Source: Synechococcus sp. ATX 2A4
GTDB lineage: Bacteria > Cyanobacteriota > Cyanobacteriia > PCC-6307 > Cyanobiaceae
NCBI RefSeq assembly: GCF_024346375.1
Contig: NZ_JAGQCV010000001.1
Coordinates: 186,001 to 250,000 of the forward strand
Direction: 5' to 3'
Length of the DNA: 64,000 nucleotides
Every line of letters starts with the position of its first letter. Position 1 is the stretch's first letter. Shown here piece by piece: positions 52,423 to 61,955 of this stretch. Both the position numbers and the translations under genes were made by a program. Under the pieces are notes generated by a model that worked only from the letters and a program-made list of their open reading frames with translations, had not been told where the DNA came from and did no database searches.

Positions 52423-55400
52423 AAGCTCCCCGGAATCGCCCTGTGCAGCCTCCAGCGAATCGCCATCGGCCGCTCGCCCTCGTGGCTCACGTAATCGGCA
52501 AAACCCAGGCACAGGAACGGCAGCGTCACCCCGCCGCGCTTGTTCTCATCGCGCACGAACAGCATCACCCGGCTGCCACGCTCGGCGTGGTGGATGTAGC
52601 GCTGCCCGGTGGATGAGGCTTCCCGGGTGAGGCTCTGGCTCTCCCAGTGGAACTCCCACGGGGAGATGGCGTAGTCGTTGTAGCGGGTGGTGGGGGAGAA
52701 GAGGCGCTCGGATTTCTTGAGGGTGATGAAGAAGACGTCGCAGCGGGTGGCTTCATCGAAAAAGACTCCCTCGCGGCAAGGGAAGGGGCGGGCGTCGTTC
52801 AACAACCCAAAGGCGGCTAATACCTCGGAGCGGGAATAGCGACCGTGCAGGCCAAGGGGCACCGGTGGGGCTGGTTCGCCATCCGCCAGAAACGGCCAGG
52901 CGAGCGGCGCCACCAGGTGGTCGGTGCGCTCCAGCAGCAGCTCGAACAGCTCCACCAGCTCGGCGCGGATCGCGGAGGAGGCCCACAGCCGCACCAAGGC
53001 CTCGGCCAGGGGCAGGTGCTGGCGGCCGCTGCCCCACAGCTGGGCCATCAGCATGCGCCAGCTGCGTTCGGTCTCCGGATCGAAGCCCGCCGGATCGGGG
53101 GGTGCCGCGCGCTGCAGCTGCTCCACCAGCCAGCGCAAGCGCTCCGGATCATCGAGATGCAGCAGCCCCCCGGCGATGCCCCGCCCCAGCCGCTCTTCAT
53201 CCGCCGTGGGCTCCCCTGAGGCCGCCCCGGCCAACCACCCCAACTCCCGCTGCAGCAACGCCCACGACCCCGCCACCCTGTAGAACTCCCCCAGCTCCAT
53301 CCCGAGCCCCTCCAGCAGCGCCGCCAGCGAACAGCGCCCGAGGCGGCGGCATTCCGCCAGCAACTGGGGCCGCCGGCTGGGCAGCGACTCGCGCAGGTTC
53401 GCCAGCACCCGCTCGCTTGACACCCGATCGAGCTGGAGGCTGCAGCCGGCCGGCAGGAAGGGAAAACCTGATTCGATCTGCTGTTTGAGCTGGTCGCGGG
53501 TGCCGCCGAGCAGGGCGCGGTAGCGCAGGTCGAAGCGGAAGTTGCGGTGGGCCTGGCCGATGAAGTCGAGCACGGTGAGGCAGCTTTTGCCCGGGCAGAG
53601 ACGCAGCCCGCGGCCGAGCTGCTGGAGGAACACCAGATGGCTCTCGGTGGGGCGCAGGAACAGCACCGTGTCGATCTCGGGGATGTCGAGGCCTTCGTTG
53701 AACAGATCCACCGCGAACAGGATCTGCAGCTCGCCGGCGCGCAGGCGGCGGATCTGCTCGGCGCGCTCGTCGCGGGGGCTGGAGGCATCGAGGGCAGCGG
53801 CGCGCAAGCCGGCGGCCACGAATTTGCGGGCCATCCAGCGGGCGTGCTCCACGCTCACGCAAAAGCCCAGGGCCCGCATCGCCTCCAGGTGGGTGACCTT
53901 GGCGGCCAGTTCGCGCAGGATCAGGCGCAGGCGGGCGTCGTCGGCGGTGTAGAGGTTGGACAGGGCCTCGCTGGCGTAGCCGTTGCGGCGCCATTCGATC
54001 TGGGAGAGATCGGTGCCGTCGTGGAGCCCGAAGTAGTGGAAGGGTGCCAGAAGGCCCTGGTCGAGGGCGCTCCACAGGCGCAGCTCGGCGGCGATGCGTC
54101 CCTCGAACCAATGGAGGATGTCCTCGCCGCCGGTGCGCTCGGGAGTGGCGGTGAGACCCAGCAGCAGGGACGGCGCCAGGTGGGCCAGCCAGCGCTCGTA
54201 GCTGGCAGCGGCGGCGTGGTGGAACTCATCGACGATCACCACGGCGAACGTGTCCGGCGCCAGGGCCGCCGGATCCAGCCCAGCGAGCGACTGCACCGAG
54301 GCGAACACATGGCGCCACTGGCTGGGGCGCTGGCCATCGACCAGCAGCTCGCCGAAGGAGCCATCGCGCAGCACCTGGCGGAAGGTGGCGAGGCTCTGCT
54401 GCAGGATCTCGCGCCGGTGGGCCACGAACAGGAGGCTTGGGTGACCGGGACCGCACTGGCGGGCGTAGTCGAGGGCGGCGACCACGGTTTTGCCCGTGCC
54501 GGTGGCGGCCACCACCAGGTTGCGCCAGCGGCCATGGAGACTGCGCTCGGCCGACAACTTTTCGAGGATCTCCTGCTGGTAGGCGTAGGGGCGGATGTCG
54601 AAGAAGCTGAGCGGGGTGGCGTCCGCTGCCGATTCCCCCGCCGACTCCTCACGCACGGCCCGATCAAAGCGGCGCTGCTCCAGTTCGCTGGCCCGGTAGG
54701 GCTCGAACTCGCCCTCCTCCCAGTAGCTCTCAAAGGCGGCCTGGAACTTGGCCAGGATGCCCTCGTTGTCGTGGGCGGAGAGGCGCACGTTCCACTCCAG
54801 GCCGTCGTGCAAGGCGGCGGTGGAGAGGTTGGAGGAGCCGATGTAGGCGGTGGAGGCAGGGGGTGAGCCTGCTAGGCCGGGCCGATGGAACAACCAGGCT
54901 TTGGCGTGCAGGCGGGTGCGGCGGGTGTCGTAGCTGACGCGCACCTCGGCGCCCTGGGCCACCAACCAATCGAGGGCGCGGCGGTCGGTGGCGCCCAGGT
55001 AGACGGTGGTGAGCACCCGCAGCTGGCGGCGGGGCTGGGCCTGCAGGAAGGCCGAGAGGGCCGGCTGGAGCAGGCGCAGGCCGCTCCACTTGATGAAGGC
55101 GCAGAGCAGGTCGATCCGCTGGGCGGAGGGGATTTCGTGGATCAGCGCCTGCCCCACCGACGGTTCGCCGCTGGCGTTCACCAGCAGGGTGCTGTCGGCC
55201 AGGGGGATGAGCGGGCGGATGGTTTCGGCCTGGCCGGGCAGCAGCGCCGTGGAACGGATCTCCGACAGCAGCTGTGCGGAGGGATGCAGCTGGTCGGCCG
55301 GAGAGATCGCGCGGGGAGCCTGGCTCTGGAGCAGGCCCACCAGTTGGTTCACCAGGGCCAACTGGTGCTCAGGGGTGGCGCCACCGCTCAGGTGCTCCAG

Positions 55401-55679
55401 GGCGATGCGGGCCAGACTCGCCAGGTGCCGGGCCAACAGGCGTGGGGCTTCCTGGGGGTCCAGGCCGTCGGTGGCGACCAGGGATTCCTGCAGTTGGCGC
55501 AGCTGCTGCTCCAGGCCCTCGGTGAGGAGTTGCTGGTAGAGGCCGGGGGGTGGAGGCTGGTTGGGCAGGGGTGGGCAGGCGCTTGGGAATGGGGGCTTGT
55601 GAAGGACCCGACAAACGAAGCCGCAGGGCCGACAATGAAATCTTGACAAGGTTAGATTAATACCATCAGCTTGCCCCAT
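52395..55679 (-). CDS. PLD-nuclease / SF2 helicase / DUF3427 protein
   Basis: A protein of up to 1094 residues. Residues about 180-330 are a phospholipase-D-type nuclease-like domain (LHAKAWLF and YIGSSNLS). From about 370 a superfamily 2 helicase follows: AATGTGKTVVAALDYAR, VIVDEFHH, LLGLTATPERT, LFAVDLFNEGLDIPEIDTVL and QQLGRGLRLCPGKS. The last 290 residues are DUF3427, ending IPGSFYPELAVAV. Such proteins resemble type III restriction and other DNA-processing defence factors, but the biological role is not established. The first 40 residues, rich in Pro and Cys, may not be translated: an operator-like palindrome lies at the ATG at 55679. Confidence 0.88.
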   Translation of the reverse strand: MGQADGINLTLSRFHCRPCGFVCRVLHKPPFPSACPPLPNQPPPPGLYQQLLTEGLEQQLRQLQESLVATDGLDPQEAPRLLARHLASLARIALEHLSGGATPEHQLALVNQLVGLLQSQAPRAISPADQLHPSAQLLSEIRSTALLPGQAETIRPLIPLADSTLLVNASGEPSVGQALIHEIPSAQRIDLLCAFIKWSGLRLLQPALSAFLQAQPRRQLRVLTTVYLGATDRRALDWLVAQGAEVRVSYDTRRTRLHAKAWLFHRPGLAGSPPASTAYIGSSNLSTAALHDGLEWNVRLSAHDNEGILAKFQAAFESYWEEGEFEPYRASELEQRRFDRAVREESAGESAADATPLSFFDIRPYAYQQEILEKLSAERSLHGRWRNLVVAATGTGKTVVAALDYARQCGPGHPSLLFVAHRREILQQSLATFRQVLRDGSFGELLVDGQRPSQWRHVFASVQSLAGLDPAALAPDTFAVVIVDEFHHAAAASYERWLAHLAPSLLLGLTATPERTGGEDILHWFEGRIAAELRLWSALDQGLLAPFHYFGLHDGTDLSQIEWRRNGYASEALSNLYTADDARLRLILRELAAKVTHLEAMRALGFCVSVEHARWMARKFVAAGLRAAALDASSPRDERAEQIRRLRAGELQILFAVDLFNEGLDIPEIDTVLFLRPTESHLVFLQQLGRGLRLCPGKSCLTVLDFIGQAHRNFRFDLRYRALLGGTRDQLKQQIESGFPFLPAGCSLQLDRVSSERVLANLRESLPSRRPQLLAECRRLGRCSLAALLEGLGMELGEFYRVAGSWALLQRELGWLAGAASGEPTADEERLGRGIAGGLLHLDDPERLRWLVEQLQRAAPPDPAGFDPETERSWRMLMAQLWGSGRQHLPLAEALVRLWASSAIRAELVELFELLLERTDHLVAPLAWPFLADGEPAPPVPLGLHGRYSRSEVLAAFGLLNDARPFPCREGVFFDEATRCDVFFITLKKSERLFSPTTRYNDYAISPWEFHWESQSLTREASSTGQRYIHHAERGSRVMLFVRDENKRGGVTLPFLCLGFADYVSHEGERPMAIRWRLHRAIPGSFYPELAVAV

Positions 55680-55695
55680 TTAGGGTCACCCTAAA
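55679..55695. promoter_or_regulatory. 17-bp perfect palindrome between helicase and three-gene operon
   Basis: TTTAGGGTCACCCTAAA reads the same on both strands apart from the central base. It lies directly at the presumed helicase start and 55 bases before the first gene of the low-GC operon. A TTGACA sits at 55643-55648 on the plus strand, but no well-spaced -10 is evident. A dimeric regulator could bind here to control either or both genes. Confidence 0.5.
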
Positions 55696-55749
55696 AATCC
55701 AGCCGATCTACGAGACAATGGCTCGGTCATCACTTCCCCTAAGAGCAAA

Positions 55750-55956
55750 ATGACCTCTTCGAAGAATCTAATCTCGTATGTTGTTGACAACAAAGAATGG
55801 ATTTTTTCGGGTATAGGTGTATTGGCGATTTCATGGCTATTGACTGCGCTCAAGAAGTCTCGCTCTTCAGTAAAACAGACTATCAATTCGGGCGCGAGAT
55901 CAAAAAACGTTCAAGCACTTGGCGATATCAACCTCTCTACAAAGCGGAAAAAGTGA
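55750..55956 (+). CDS. Small membrane protein with Gly/Asn/Gln tag (cassette gene 1)
   Basis: A 68-residue protein with one membrane helix (WIFSGIGVLAISWLLTAL, residues about 17-34), a basic stretch KKSRSSVK, and a C-terminal tag QTINSGARSKNVQALGDINL. The tag resembles the start of the next protein (QSVSAGAGSNVYQAANGNIS). Similar short QA-GD repeats occur as assembly tags in bacterial conflict proteins; that comparison is from memory. The stop is followed after one base by the next ATG. Low GC marks the start of the acquired segment here. Confidence 0.75.
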   Translation: MTSSKNLISYVVDNKEWIFSGIGVLAISWLLTALKKSRSSVKQTINSGARSKNVQALGDINLSTKRKK

Positions 55957-55957
55957 G

Positions 55958-58900
55958 ATGAGGGAAAAGATAGATCAGTCTGTTTCGGCCGGCGCTGGTT
56001 CCAATGTTTACCAGGCAGCTAATGGCAACATTAGTGTAACGAACATCAATTTGCATGTCCCAGAATGGCTTGTTGATAACGAGATAAATAGAAAAGTTGA
56101 TCAACTAGTGAAGTGCCGATACTACACTGAGTTTGATCTAAGAACCGAAGCGCTGCAACTCAGTCGGAGTGTCTTTGAAGGCGGCAAACTTGCAGGCGGT
56201 TCGGATGCGGCAAGGAGCCTAGCCCTTGCATGGTGTGCCCGAATCTTGGCCCATTCACATGATCTTGATCGGGTGGAAGAATGTGTAGAACTTGCTAAAA
56301 CTATCAATGATTCACCAGAAGTTACAATCGCAGAAGCATTTATAGCTTCTCGAAAGGGAGATAAAGCGGCTGCGCTTCAAATTCTTGCAAGCATACATTC
56401 TGGCGCTTCACATACTGCAAGCCTGATTATTGTTATGCATCATGATGGAGCCGAGAGTGCACTTAAGTGGATGAGTAAAGTCTGCCGCACAGCTTATCAT
56501 TTGGATTCGGATGGCAAGGGCTATCTCCTAAATCACCAGCTTCAGCTTGGTTATTGGGATGCGTCCGCCCAGACAGTCGCTAGTTTGTCCTCGGACGACT
56601 TTGAAAGAACTCCTACCCTTCATCATTTTGCAGGCTTGGCTAGCCTAATTCAGACAGTACCGCCTGAGTTTCGATCAACTATTCTTACACATGTTCCATT
56701 GGATGCACGTAACTTTCGACTTGCTTCGACTGCCAGTGCGATGGAAGCAAGGCGAACAGCTCATAATCACTTTCTCGATGGGGCTGCAGCAGCACGTCAA
56801 CTGAGTTGTTCCTTCGCAGCTGAAACGGATGATGAGTATGCACTGTGGCTCGAGTTACTCGATCCGATTATGTCTTCAAGCGGTTTGAGTAGATTAAGAG
56901 ATAAACTCTCCGATCCTGAAACTCGACTCCAATATGTCCGCTATGGAATTCAGTTCGGGCTCAAACCAGACATAGGGGCGATTGAGAGAGATATTGAAAA
57001 GAGTGTCGCGATCAATGCTGGCAAGATTGGAATTGATGCAGCTCTTGCTCGCTTTGCGCTTATACAAGCGATGCCGTCTGCCGAGGAAGCGGCTAACTAT
57101 ATCGAGCGTCACCAAAGCCAACTTGTCGCCCACATAGAAGGCGAGCAGATTCGCCGTATTCAGATCGAGCTGCTGATACATGCAGGGCTGATTGAAAAGG
57201 CCAAAGAGGGGCTCGCACAGTGGATTGAAGATGGTATTGATGCTCAACAAGAAAGCCAGTTGCAGAGAGCCATCTTGTATGCTTCTGCTGTTGACACTGT
57301 TGAGCCATTTAAATCTCAATTCGAAGCCACAGGATCTCTTGGCGATCTTATCCTTCTAGTTGGTGAGCTTGAAGCCCATAATCGCTGGAGCGAACATTGT
57401 GAGTATGCCAGACTTCTGTTTGACAAGACACATTCATTAATTGATGCCGAGCGACTTGCCAACTCTCTTATCAAGTTGCATAGATCAGCGGATTTGGTCG
57501 AATTCCTACGCAGCAATGAAGATTTGATATCGCAATCCAAGAGTCTTCAGAGTCTGTATGCTTGGGGCCTTTACTATGAAGGAGACTTTACTGGTTCCCG
57601 AGCGGCACTAGAAAGGTTAAGTGATGAAGTAAGCAATCAAAGCTATCGCTTACTATTGGTTAACTTGGCGATTGGTACAGGAGATTGGGCATCCCTCACC
57701 TCTTTCATCGCTAGCGAGAATCAAGAAAGAGATTCTAGAAGCGCCTATGAACTCCTTAGTGCTGGAAAACTAGCACTTAACTTGGATTTACTCCAAGCAA
57801 AGAACCTTGTTTTTGAAGCAGCAGCAAAAGCTGGTGATGATTCTGCTATTCTGGCAGATGCATACTTTACTGCTATAAGTGCAGGTTGGGAAGAAGATCC
57901 GCGAGTTGGCGTATGGCTAGAGCAAGCTGGTCGCTTATCAGATGATGATGGACCACTTAGAAGAATGTCGCTTAAAGAGCTTCATGATCGTAAGCCGGAG
58001 TGGGATCAACGAGAAGCAGAGATTTGGTATTTACTTGCGCAAGCCAAACTGCCGATCTTTCTTGCCGCCCAGCCGCTCAATCGCACCCTCCTCGATCTTA
58101 CGTTATTCCCCGCGTTGGCTAATTCTGAGGAAACCGACCCGAGGCTGAGAAAGGCAATACCAGCTTATAGCGGAAGGCGATTTCCGTGTCCGTCTGATAT
58201 GGACAGGAAGGCAGTTGGGTTGGAAGCAACAGCACTATTGACTTTGGGCTTTTTAAACCTTCTTGATCAGGTCTTCGATGCTTTTGAAACAATACACATA
58301 CCCCATTCAACGCTCGCCTGGTTGTTTATGGAGCGACAGAGAGCCGTATTCCATCAACCAAGTCGAATAGAAGATGCACGTACAGTTAGGAACTGTCTGG
58401 CAACGAACATGCTGGAAGTCTTTAATCCTAGTACCTCTGCTGATGTTGAACTAACGGTGCAGATTGGCAAAGAGCTGGCCTCATTTATTGCCGAGGCTGA
58501 AAATGCAATGGACAGAGCTAACACGCAGCATATTGTTGTTCGTCCTGCTCCTGTTTATCGCGTTTCTAGCCTGATGGAGGAGGAGGCAGACCTTTCCGAA
58601 CACGCACCAGTGTTGAGCAGTTGTCTAGCCGTTGTGGAGAAGCTTAGGCAGAGAGGAGCAATAACCGCAAATGAGGAGAAGAAGGCAAGAGCATACTTGA
58701 ATCTGCAAGAACGTTCGTGGCCTAACCAGCCCTCCATTGCCGATGGAGCGACTATCTATCTCGACGATCTTGCGATCTCGTATTTCTTGGATTTAAAGAT
58801 GCTCGGCAAGCTCAAGGATGCTGGCTTCACAGTTGTGGTGTCGCCAAGCGAGGTATCTGAAGGTGACGCTTTAATCTCTTACGAAAGCATTTCTTATGAC

Positions 58901-59770
58901 TCCAGGATTGTCGTAGAGCGCATAAGATCTGCGCTAAGCTCACGGATAGACATGGGAATAGTCAGGGTTGGGTGTATGCCTGCCTCTGGCAGATTCGATC
59001 AACAGTCTATCCATGGGCACCCCTCTGTCAGCATTCTTGATCTGGCAGGAAAGTGCGACGCTTTAATTATAGACGATAGATTTCACAATCAACACGCCTG
59101 CATCAATGCTGACGATAAGAGCACGGCGATCATGACAAGCCTGGACCTTCTCGAAGCATTAGTGGCTGCAGGCACTATTAGTAATGATGATCGCATAGAG
59201 CATCGTACACGTCTACGCCGAGCGGGCTATGTCTTTATTTCAATTGATCAAGAAGAGCTAGAGGCGTGCCTATTGGAATCACCTGTTATTGATGGCAGAG
59301 TTGTTGAGACGGCCGAGTTGAAGGCAATACGAGAATCATTTCTTAGAGTCAGGATGAGTGGCATTCTTCAGCTACCTCACGAAGCAGCTTGGCTGGAAGG
59401 TGCCCTTAGATCGATTGTTCACGTCCTAAAAGGGCTTTGGGTTGATGTGCCGGATTTCAGTGACATCATAGTGCGATCAAATTGGCTCGCTGGTTTCCTC
59501 GATATCCGAGGATGGGCACATTGCCTCGACTCTGATTCCGTTGACTATGTCATTCAAAGTGGGCCCATGGCCTTGGTTGAGATATTGTTATCTCCCCCAG
59601 CTGACGACACTCAAACTGTTTTTGATGCCTATTGGAAATGGCTTGAAGAATATTTCCTAGAGTCATTCCAGGAGCAGTTTCCAGAGCAATATAACCTGAT
59701 TGTTGATTCTCAAAGAAGATTCATTGGCGAGATGGCTGACCGACATTCTTCGGAGGAAACTGACGCATGA
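55958..59770 (+). CDS. Large helical-repeat protein with PIN-like nuclease domain (cassette gene 2)
   Basis: A 1270-residue protein. Residues 6-33 carry the Gly/Asn/Gln tag; about 60-860 are alpha-helical repeats of TPR-like character (for example SLALAWCARILAHSHDLDRV; AEAFIASRKGDKAAALQILA). Residues about 930-1107 look like a PIN-family nuclease: ATIYLDDLAISYFLDL, SPSEVSEGDAL, GKCDALIIDDRF then HNQHA, MTSLDLLEALVAAG and RRAGYVFISIDQEELEACL, with candidate acidic residues in each. A C-terminal helical part ends at 1270. The ATG at 55958 has a purine-rich ribosome site (ggaaaaagtgag). It overlaps gene 3 by 4 bases. PIN assignment is by pattern only. Confidence 0.8.
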   Translation: MREKIDQSVSAGAGSNVYQAANGNISVTNINLHVPEWLVDNEINRKVDQLVKCRYYTEFDLRTEALQLSRSVFEGGKLAGGSDAARSLALAWCARILAHSHDLDRVEECVELAKTINDSPEVTIAEAFIASRKGDKAAALQILASIHSGASHTASLIIVMHHDGAESALKWMSKVCRTAYHLDSDGKGYLLNHQLQLGYWDASAQTVASLSSDDFERTPTLHHFAGLASLIQTVPPEFRSTILTHVPLDARNFRLASTASAMEARRTAHNHFLDGAAAARQLSCSFAAETDDEYALWLELLDPIMSSSGLSRLRDKLSDPETRLQYVRYGIQFGLKPDIGAIERDIEKSVAINAGKIGIDAALARFALIQAMPSAEEAANYIERHQSQLVAHIEGEQIRRIQIELLIHAGLIEKAKEGLAQWIEDGIDAQQESQLQRAILYASAVDTVEPFKSQFEATGSLGDLILLVGELEAHNRWSEHCEYARLLFDKTHSLIDAERLANSLIKLHRSADLVEFLRSNEDLISQSKSLQSLYAWGLYYEGDFTGSRAALERLSDEVSNQSYRLLLVNLAIGTGDWASLTSFIASENQERDSRSAYELLSAGKLALNLDLLQAKNLVFEAAAKAGDDSAILADAYFTAISAGWEEDPRVGVWLEQAGRLSDDDGPLRRMSLKELHDRKPEWDQREAEIWYLLAQAKLPIFLAAQPLNRTLLDLTLFPALANSEETDPRLRKAIPAYSGRRFPCPSDMDRKAVGLEATALLTLGFLNLLDQVFDAFETIHIPHSTLAWLFMERQRAVFHQPSRIEDARTVRNCLATNMLEVFNPSTSADVELTVQIGKELASFIAEAENAMDRANTQHIVVRPAPVYRVSSLMEEEADLSEHAPVLSSCLAVVEKLRQRGAITANEEKKARAYLNLQERSWPNQPSIADGATIYLDDLAISYFLDLKMLGKLKDAGFTVVVSPSEVSEGDALISYESISYDSRIVVERIRSALSSRIDMGIVRVGCMPASGRFDQQSIHGHPSVSILDLAGKCDALIIDDRFHNQHACINADDKSTAIMTSLDLLEALVAAGTISNDDRIEHRTRLRRAGYVFISIDQEELEACLLESPVIDGRVVETAELKAIRESFLRVRMSGILQLPHEAAWLEGALRSIVHVLKGLWVDVPDFSDIIVRSNWLAGFLDIRGWAHCLDSDSVDYVIQSGPMALVEILLSPPADDTQTVFDAYWKWLEEYFLESFQEQFPEQYNLIVDSQRRFIGEMADRHSSEETDA

Positions 59771-61701
59771 CTGGTATACCGCCAGAAAGAACTGCTATTG
59801 CCATTTCTGCGCTGAAGTTTTTTCCCCCACTCATACGTGATAGCCTACTCAATGACGTGAGCTTCACTGGCGAATATGGCTTAAAAGCCAAAGTAACTAT
59901 TACCCTGGGTGATAACGGACCTTCTCTGATTCGAGCAAGCTTCTTTGACGCGATTCGATCTGTTCTTTCTAGTGATACTTCTGTCAGCTTGACTGACGGA
60001 AAAGATAAGACTTGGATTCTTTCGCGCGATGAAGGCGAAGCCGGTTCAGCGGCTCTCATTCTTTCATGCGATCAACAGCTATTAATTCTACCTGATTTTT
60101 CTGAGCTTTCTGACGATGTATCCTCTCGTCTTCGTGCGCTTGAAGATTCTGCTGCTGATATGAACCTACCAGTTGCTTCTCTGCAAAAGTGGAGAAATGT
60201 CTTGACAATGCAACCACTATCAGACTTTGAACTTGATCAACTCACTAAAGATATCTCTGATTCCCCGGTTATTCTAGAGCGTTCGATACGAAGCATTAAC
60301 AAGGGGGCTAACATCAATGTGTCAGATCTGGTTCCTAATTCGCGGCGTTACTATCATCGGCTAGTTGGCGCTTATGATGGAAGTACCTCAATTAAGGAGT
60401 ATGCTGCTGGAGCTGGACGAGAATTCCTGAGGCAACTTTCCGAGTGGCGGCCATCAGAGGGTTTCTTTTTTGGCCTATATCTCTCCTCTCACCAGGCGCT
60501 TACTGATGAGCTTAATGCTGATTCACTTGATAAGGAACAGCTAGAAGAACTATATTCATCATTGGAGAAGTATGGCGATCCTCTTTCTAAGTTGGGTGCG
60601 GTCGAAGTTGGATTGCGTATTCTTGGAATTCGGCCAGAGGTTGAGCCTTTCCTTCTCCGACTAGTTCAGCATATCCGCGACGACGACGTAACTGGCAATA
60701 CCAGCCAATTCAAGTCTTTCTCTTCATTGTTTGTTCTGGTCGACGGGGAACTGGCTAGAACTCGTTGTCTATCTCGGGAGCCACCTTTTTATCGTAGACT
60801 GGCTTCTCTTGCCCAGGCTGCGTTAATTCTGCGTCAGCTCATTCGGCTAGGAATTGATTGTCAGAGCTTTTCTGATTATGCGTTAAGGACTCGCAGCGTG
60901 GAATTCTATATGCAGTCATTAGCGGATATGAGACTAGAGCCTAGATGGAGGCCTGACTTTGCAGACGCAGCACAAATACAGGCAGATTTCTTTGGTCGTA
61001 TCAGGTTCGCAGGATCAAGGGTGGAGCCAACCTTGAGCTCGGGCCCAGAGGAGCTGCGCGATATCATCCTCGGTAATGGAGAAAAAAGTTTAATAAGCTT
61101 GTGTTGGAGGCTGAATCAGTCTTTCCCAGGGCCGCTCGACGGTACTGAGCATAAGGAACAAACTCTGCCTGACGACTTTGCTCATGTTATTGAGGAGAAG
61201 CTCGGCATGGAGAATGTGGATGTATCCTCCTTCGCTCCACTCGTTAATCTATCTCTCATCTTTAACGTTTCTAGACACCATTCAAGTTTGGCGTCTCAGG
61301 CCGTGAAAAGGTGTGGCTATGTATTCTCTGGATTAGAGAGTAAGGCGCAGCTTCTGACCGTGCTAAACGGATTGGCCAATGTTGCCGCTATATCCCGTGA
61401 TACGGTGTTGGCTGGTGATGTTCGAATCTTAGTTCGCCGCTATCGTTCAGATTCTCAATTTGATATAACCTTGCTTGAGGCTGTGTCAATGTTGCTTGTT
61501 GCATCCGCTGCGCATGAGGGCATCGTCCAATGGCGAAATAATGTAGGTGAAGTTATTTCTGAGCTCGCGTTTGGACGTCTTGATGGTGACGATGGGCGCC
61601 TGCTTCATTCGCGATTGCTGGCGCTGTTGCATTCTGTGCCAGATTTGTGGGTTTCATGCGCAAGGGCGGAAGCTGCACTTCAGGCCTTCTGTTTTCGGTG
61701 A
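59767..61701 (+). CDS. Uncharacterised 644-residue protein (cassette gene 3)
   Basis: The ATG overlaps the stop of gene 2 (ATGA), so the two are translated together. Residues 1-110 look alpha/beta (LLNDVSFTGEYGLKAKVTIT; AALILSCDQQLLILPDF), and the rest is predicted mostly helical (LRQLSEWRPSEGFFFGLYLS; LAQAALILRQLIRLGIDCQS). I recognise no catalytic or binding motif, signal peptide or membrane span. Size and coupling suggest a dedicated partner or regulator of the PIN-like protein. Low GC matches genes 1 and 2, and GC rises again about 80 bases after its stop. Confidence 0.75.
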   Translation: MTGIPPERTAIAISALKFFPPLIRDSLLNDVSFTGEYGLKAKVTITLGDNGPSLIRASFFDAIRSVLSSDTSVSLTDGKDKTWILSRDEGEAGSAALILSCDQQLLILPDFSELSDDVSSRLRALEDSAADMNLPVASLQKWRNVLTMQPLSDFELDQLTKDISDSPVILERSIRSINKGANINVSDLVPNSRRYYHRLVGAYDGSTSIKEYAAGAGREFLRQLSEWRPSEGFFFGLYLSSHQALTDELNADSLDKEQLEELYSSLEKYGDPLSKLGAVEVGLRILGIRPEVEPFLLRLVQHIRDDDVTGNTSQFKSFSSLFVLVDGELARTRCLSREPPFYRRLASLAQAALILRQLIRLGIDCQSFSDYALRTRSVEFYMQSLADMRLEPRWRPDFADAAQIQADFFGRIRFAGSRVEPTLSSGPEELRDIILGNGEKSLISLCWRLNQSFPGPLDGTEHKEQTLPDDFAHVIEEKLGMENVDVSSFAPLVNLSLIFNVSRHHSSLASQAVKRCGYVFSGLESKAQLLTVLNGLANVAAISRDTVLAGDVRILVRRYRSDSQFDITLLEAVSMLLVASAAHEGIVQWRNNVGEVISELAFGRLDGDDGRLLHSRLLALLHSVPDLWVSCARAEAALQAFCFR

Positions 61702-61778
61702 ATCTGAGAATGAGTGCTTGATTCCATTCTATTTCGTCTGATTGCAACGCATCAAGAGGAGGGGCTGGAGGTTATTGG

Positions 61779-61925
61779 CCGATGCTGGCGGCTGCCGGGC
61801 TCCAGGGCAGGTTTGGTTTTGGGCGGCCCGGCAGGTGGGCGCCCCTGCTGGGATCCCTTCTGGAGTGAGAGTGATGCGGCTGCAGCCGCCCCGGCTCCGG
61901 GTGTGCTGTGCCGCCCCAGCCCCTT
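61779..61925 (+). repeat. Dispersed ~150-bp repeat, copy 1
   Basis: The run gatgctggcggctgccggg, then ggtttggttttgggcggccc, gcgcccctgctgggatccc and gtgatgcggctgca recurs in the same order and orientation at 63705. By eye the two copies agree at roughly 85 of 100 positions. It begins soon after the end of the low-GC cassette. Confidence 0.75.
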
Positions 61926-61955
61926 CATCCGCACGGCCGACGAGCAGGCCACGGC

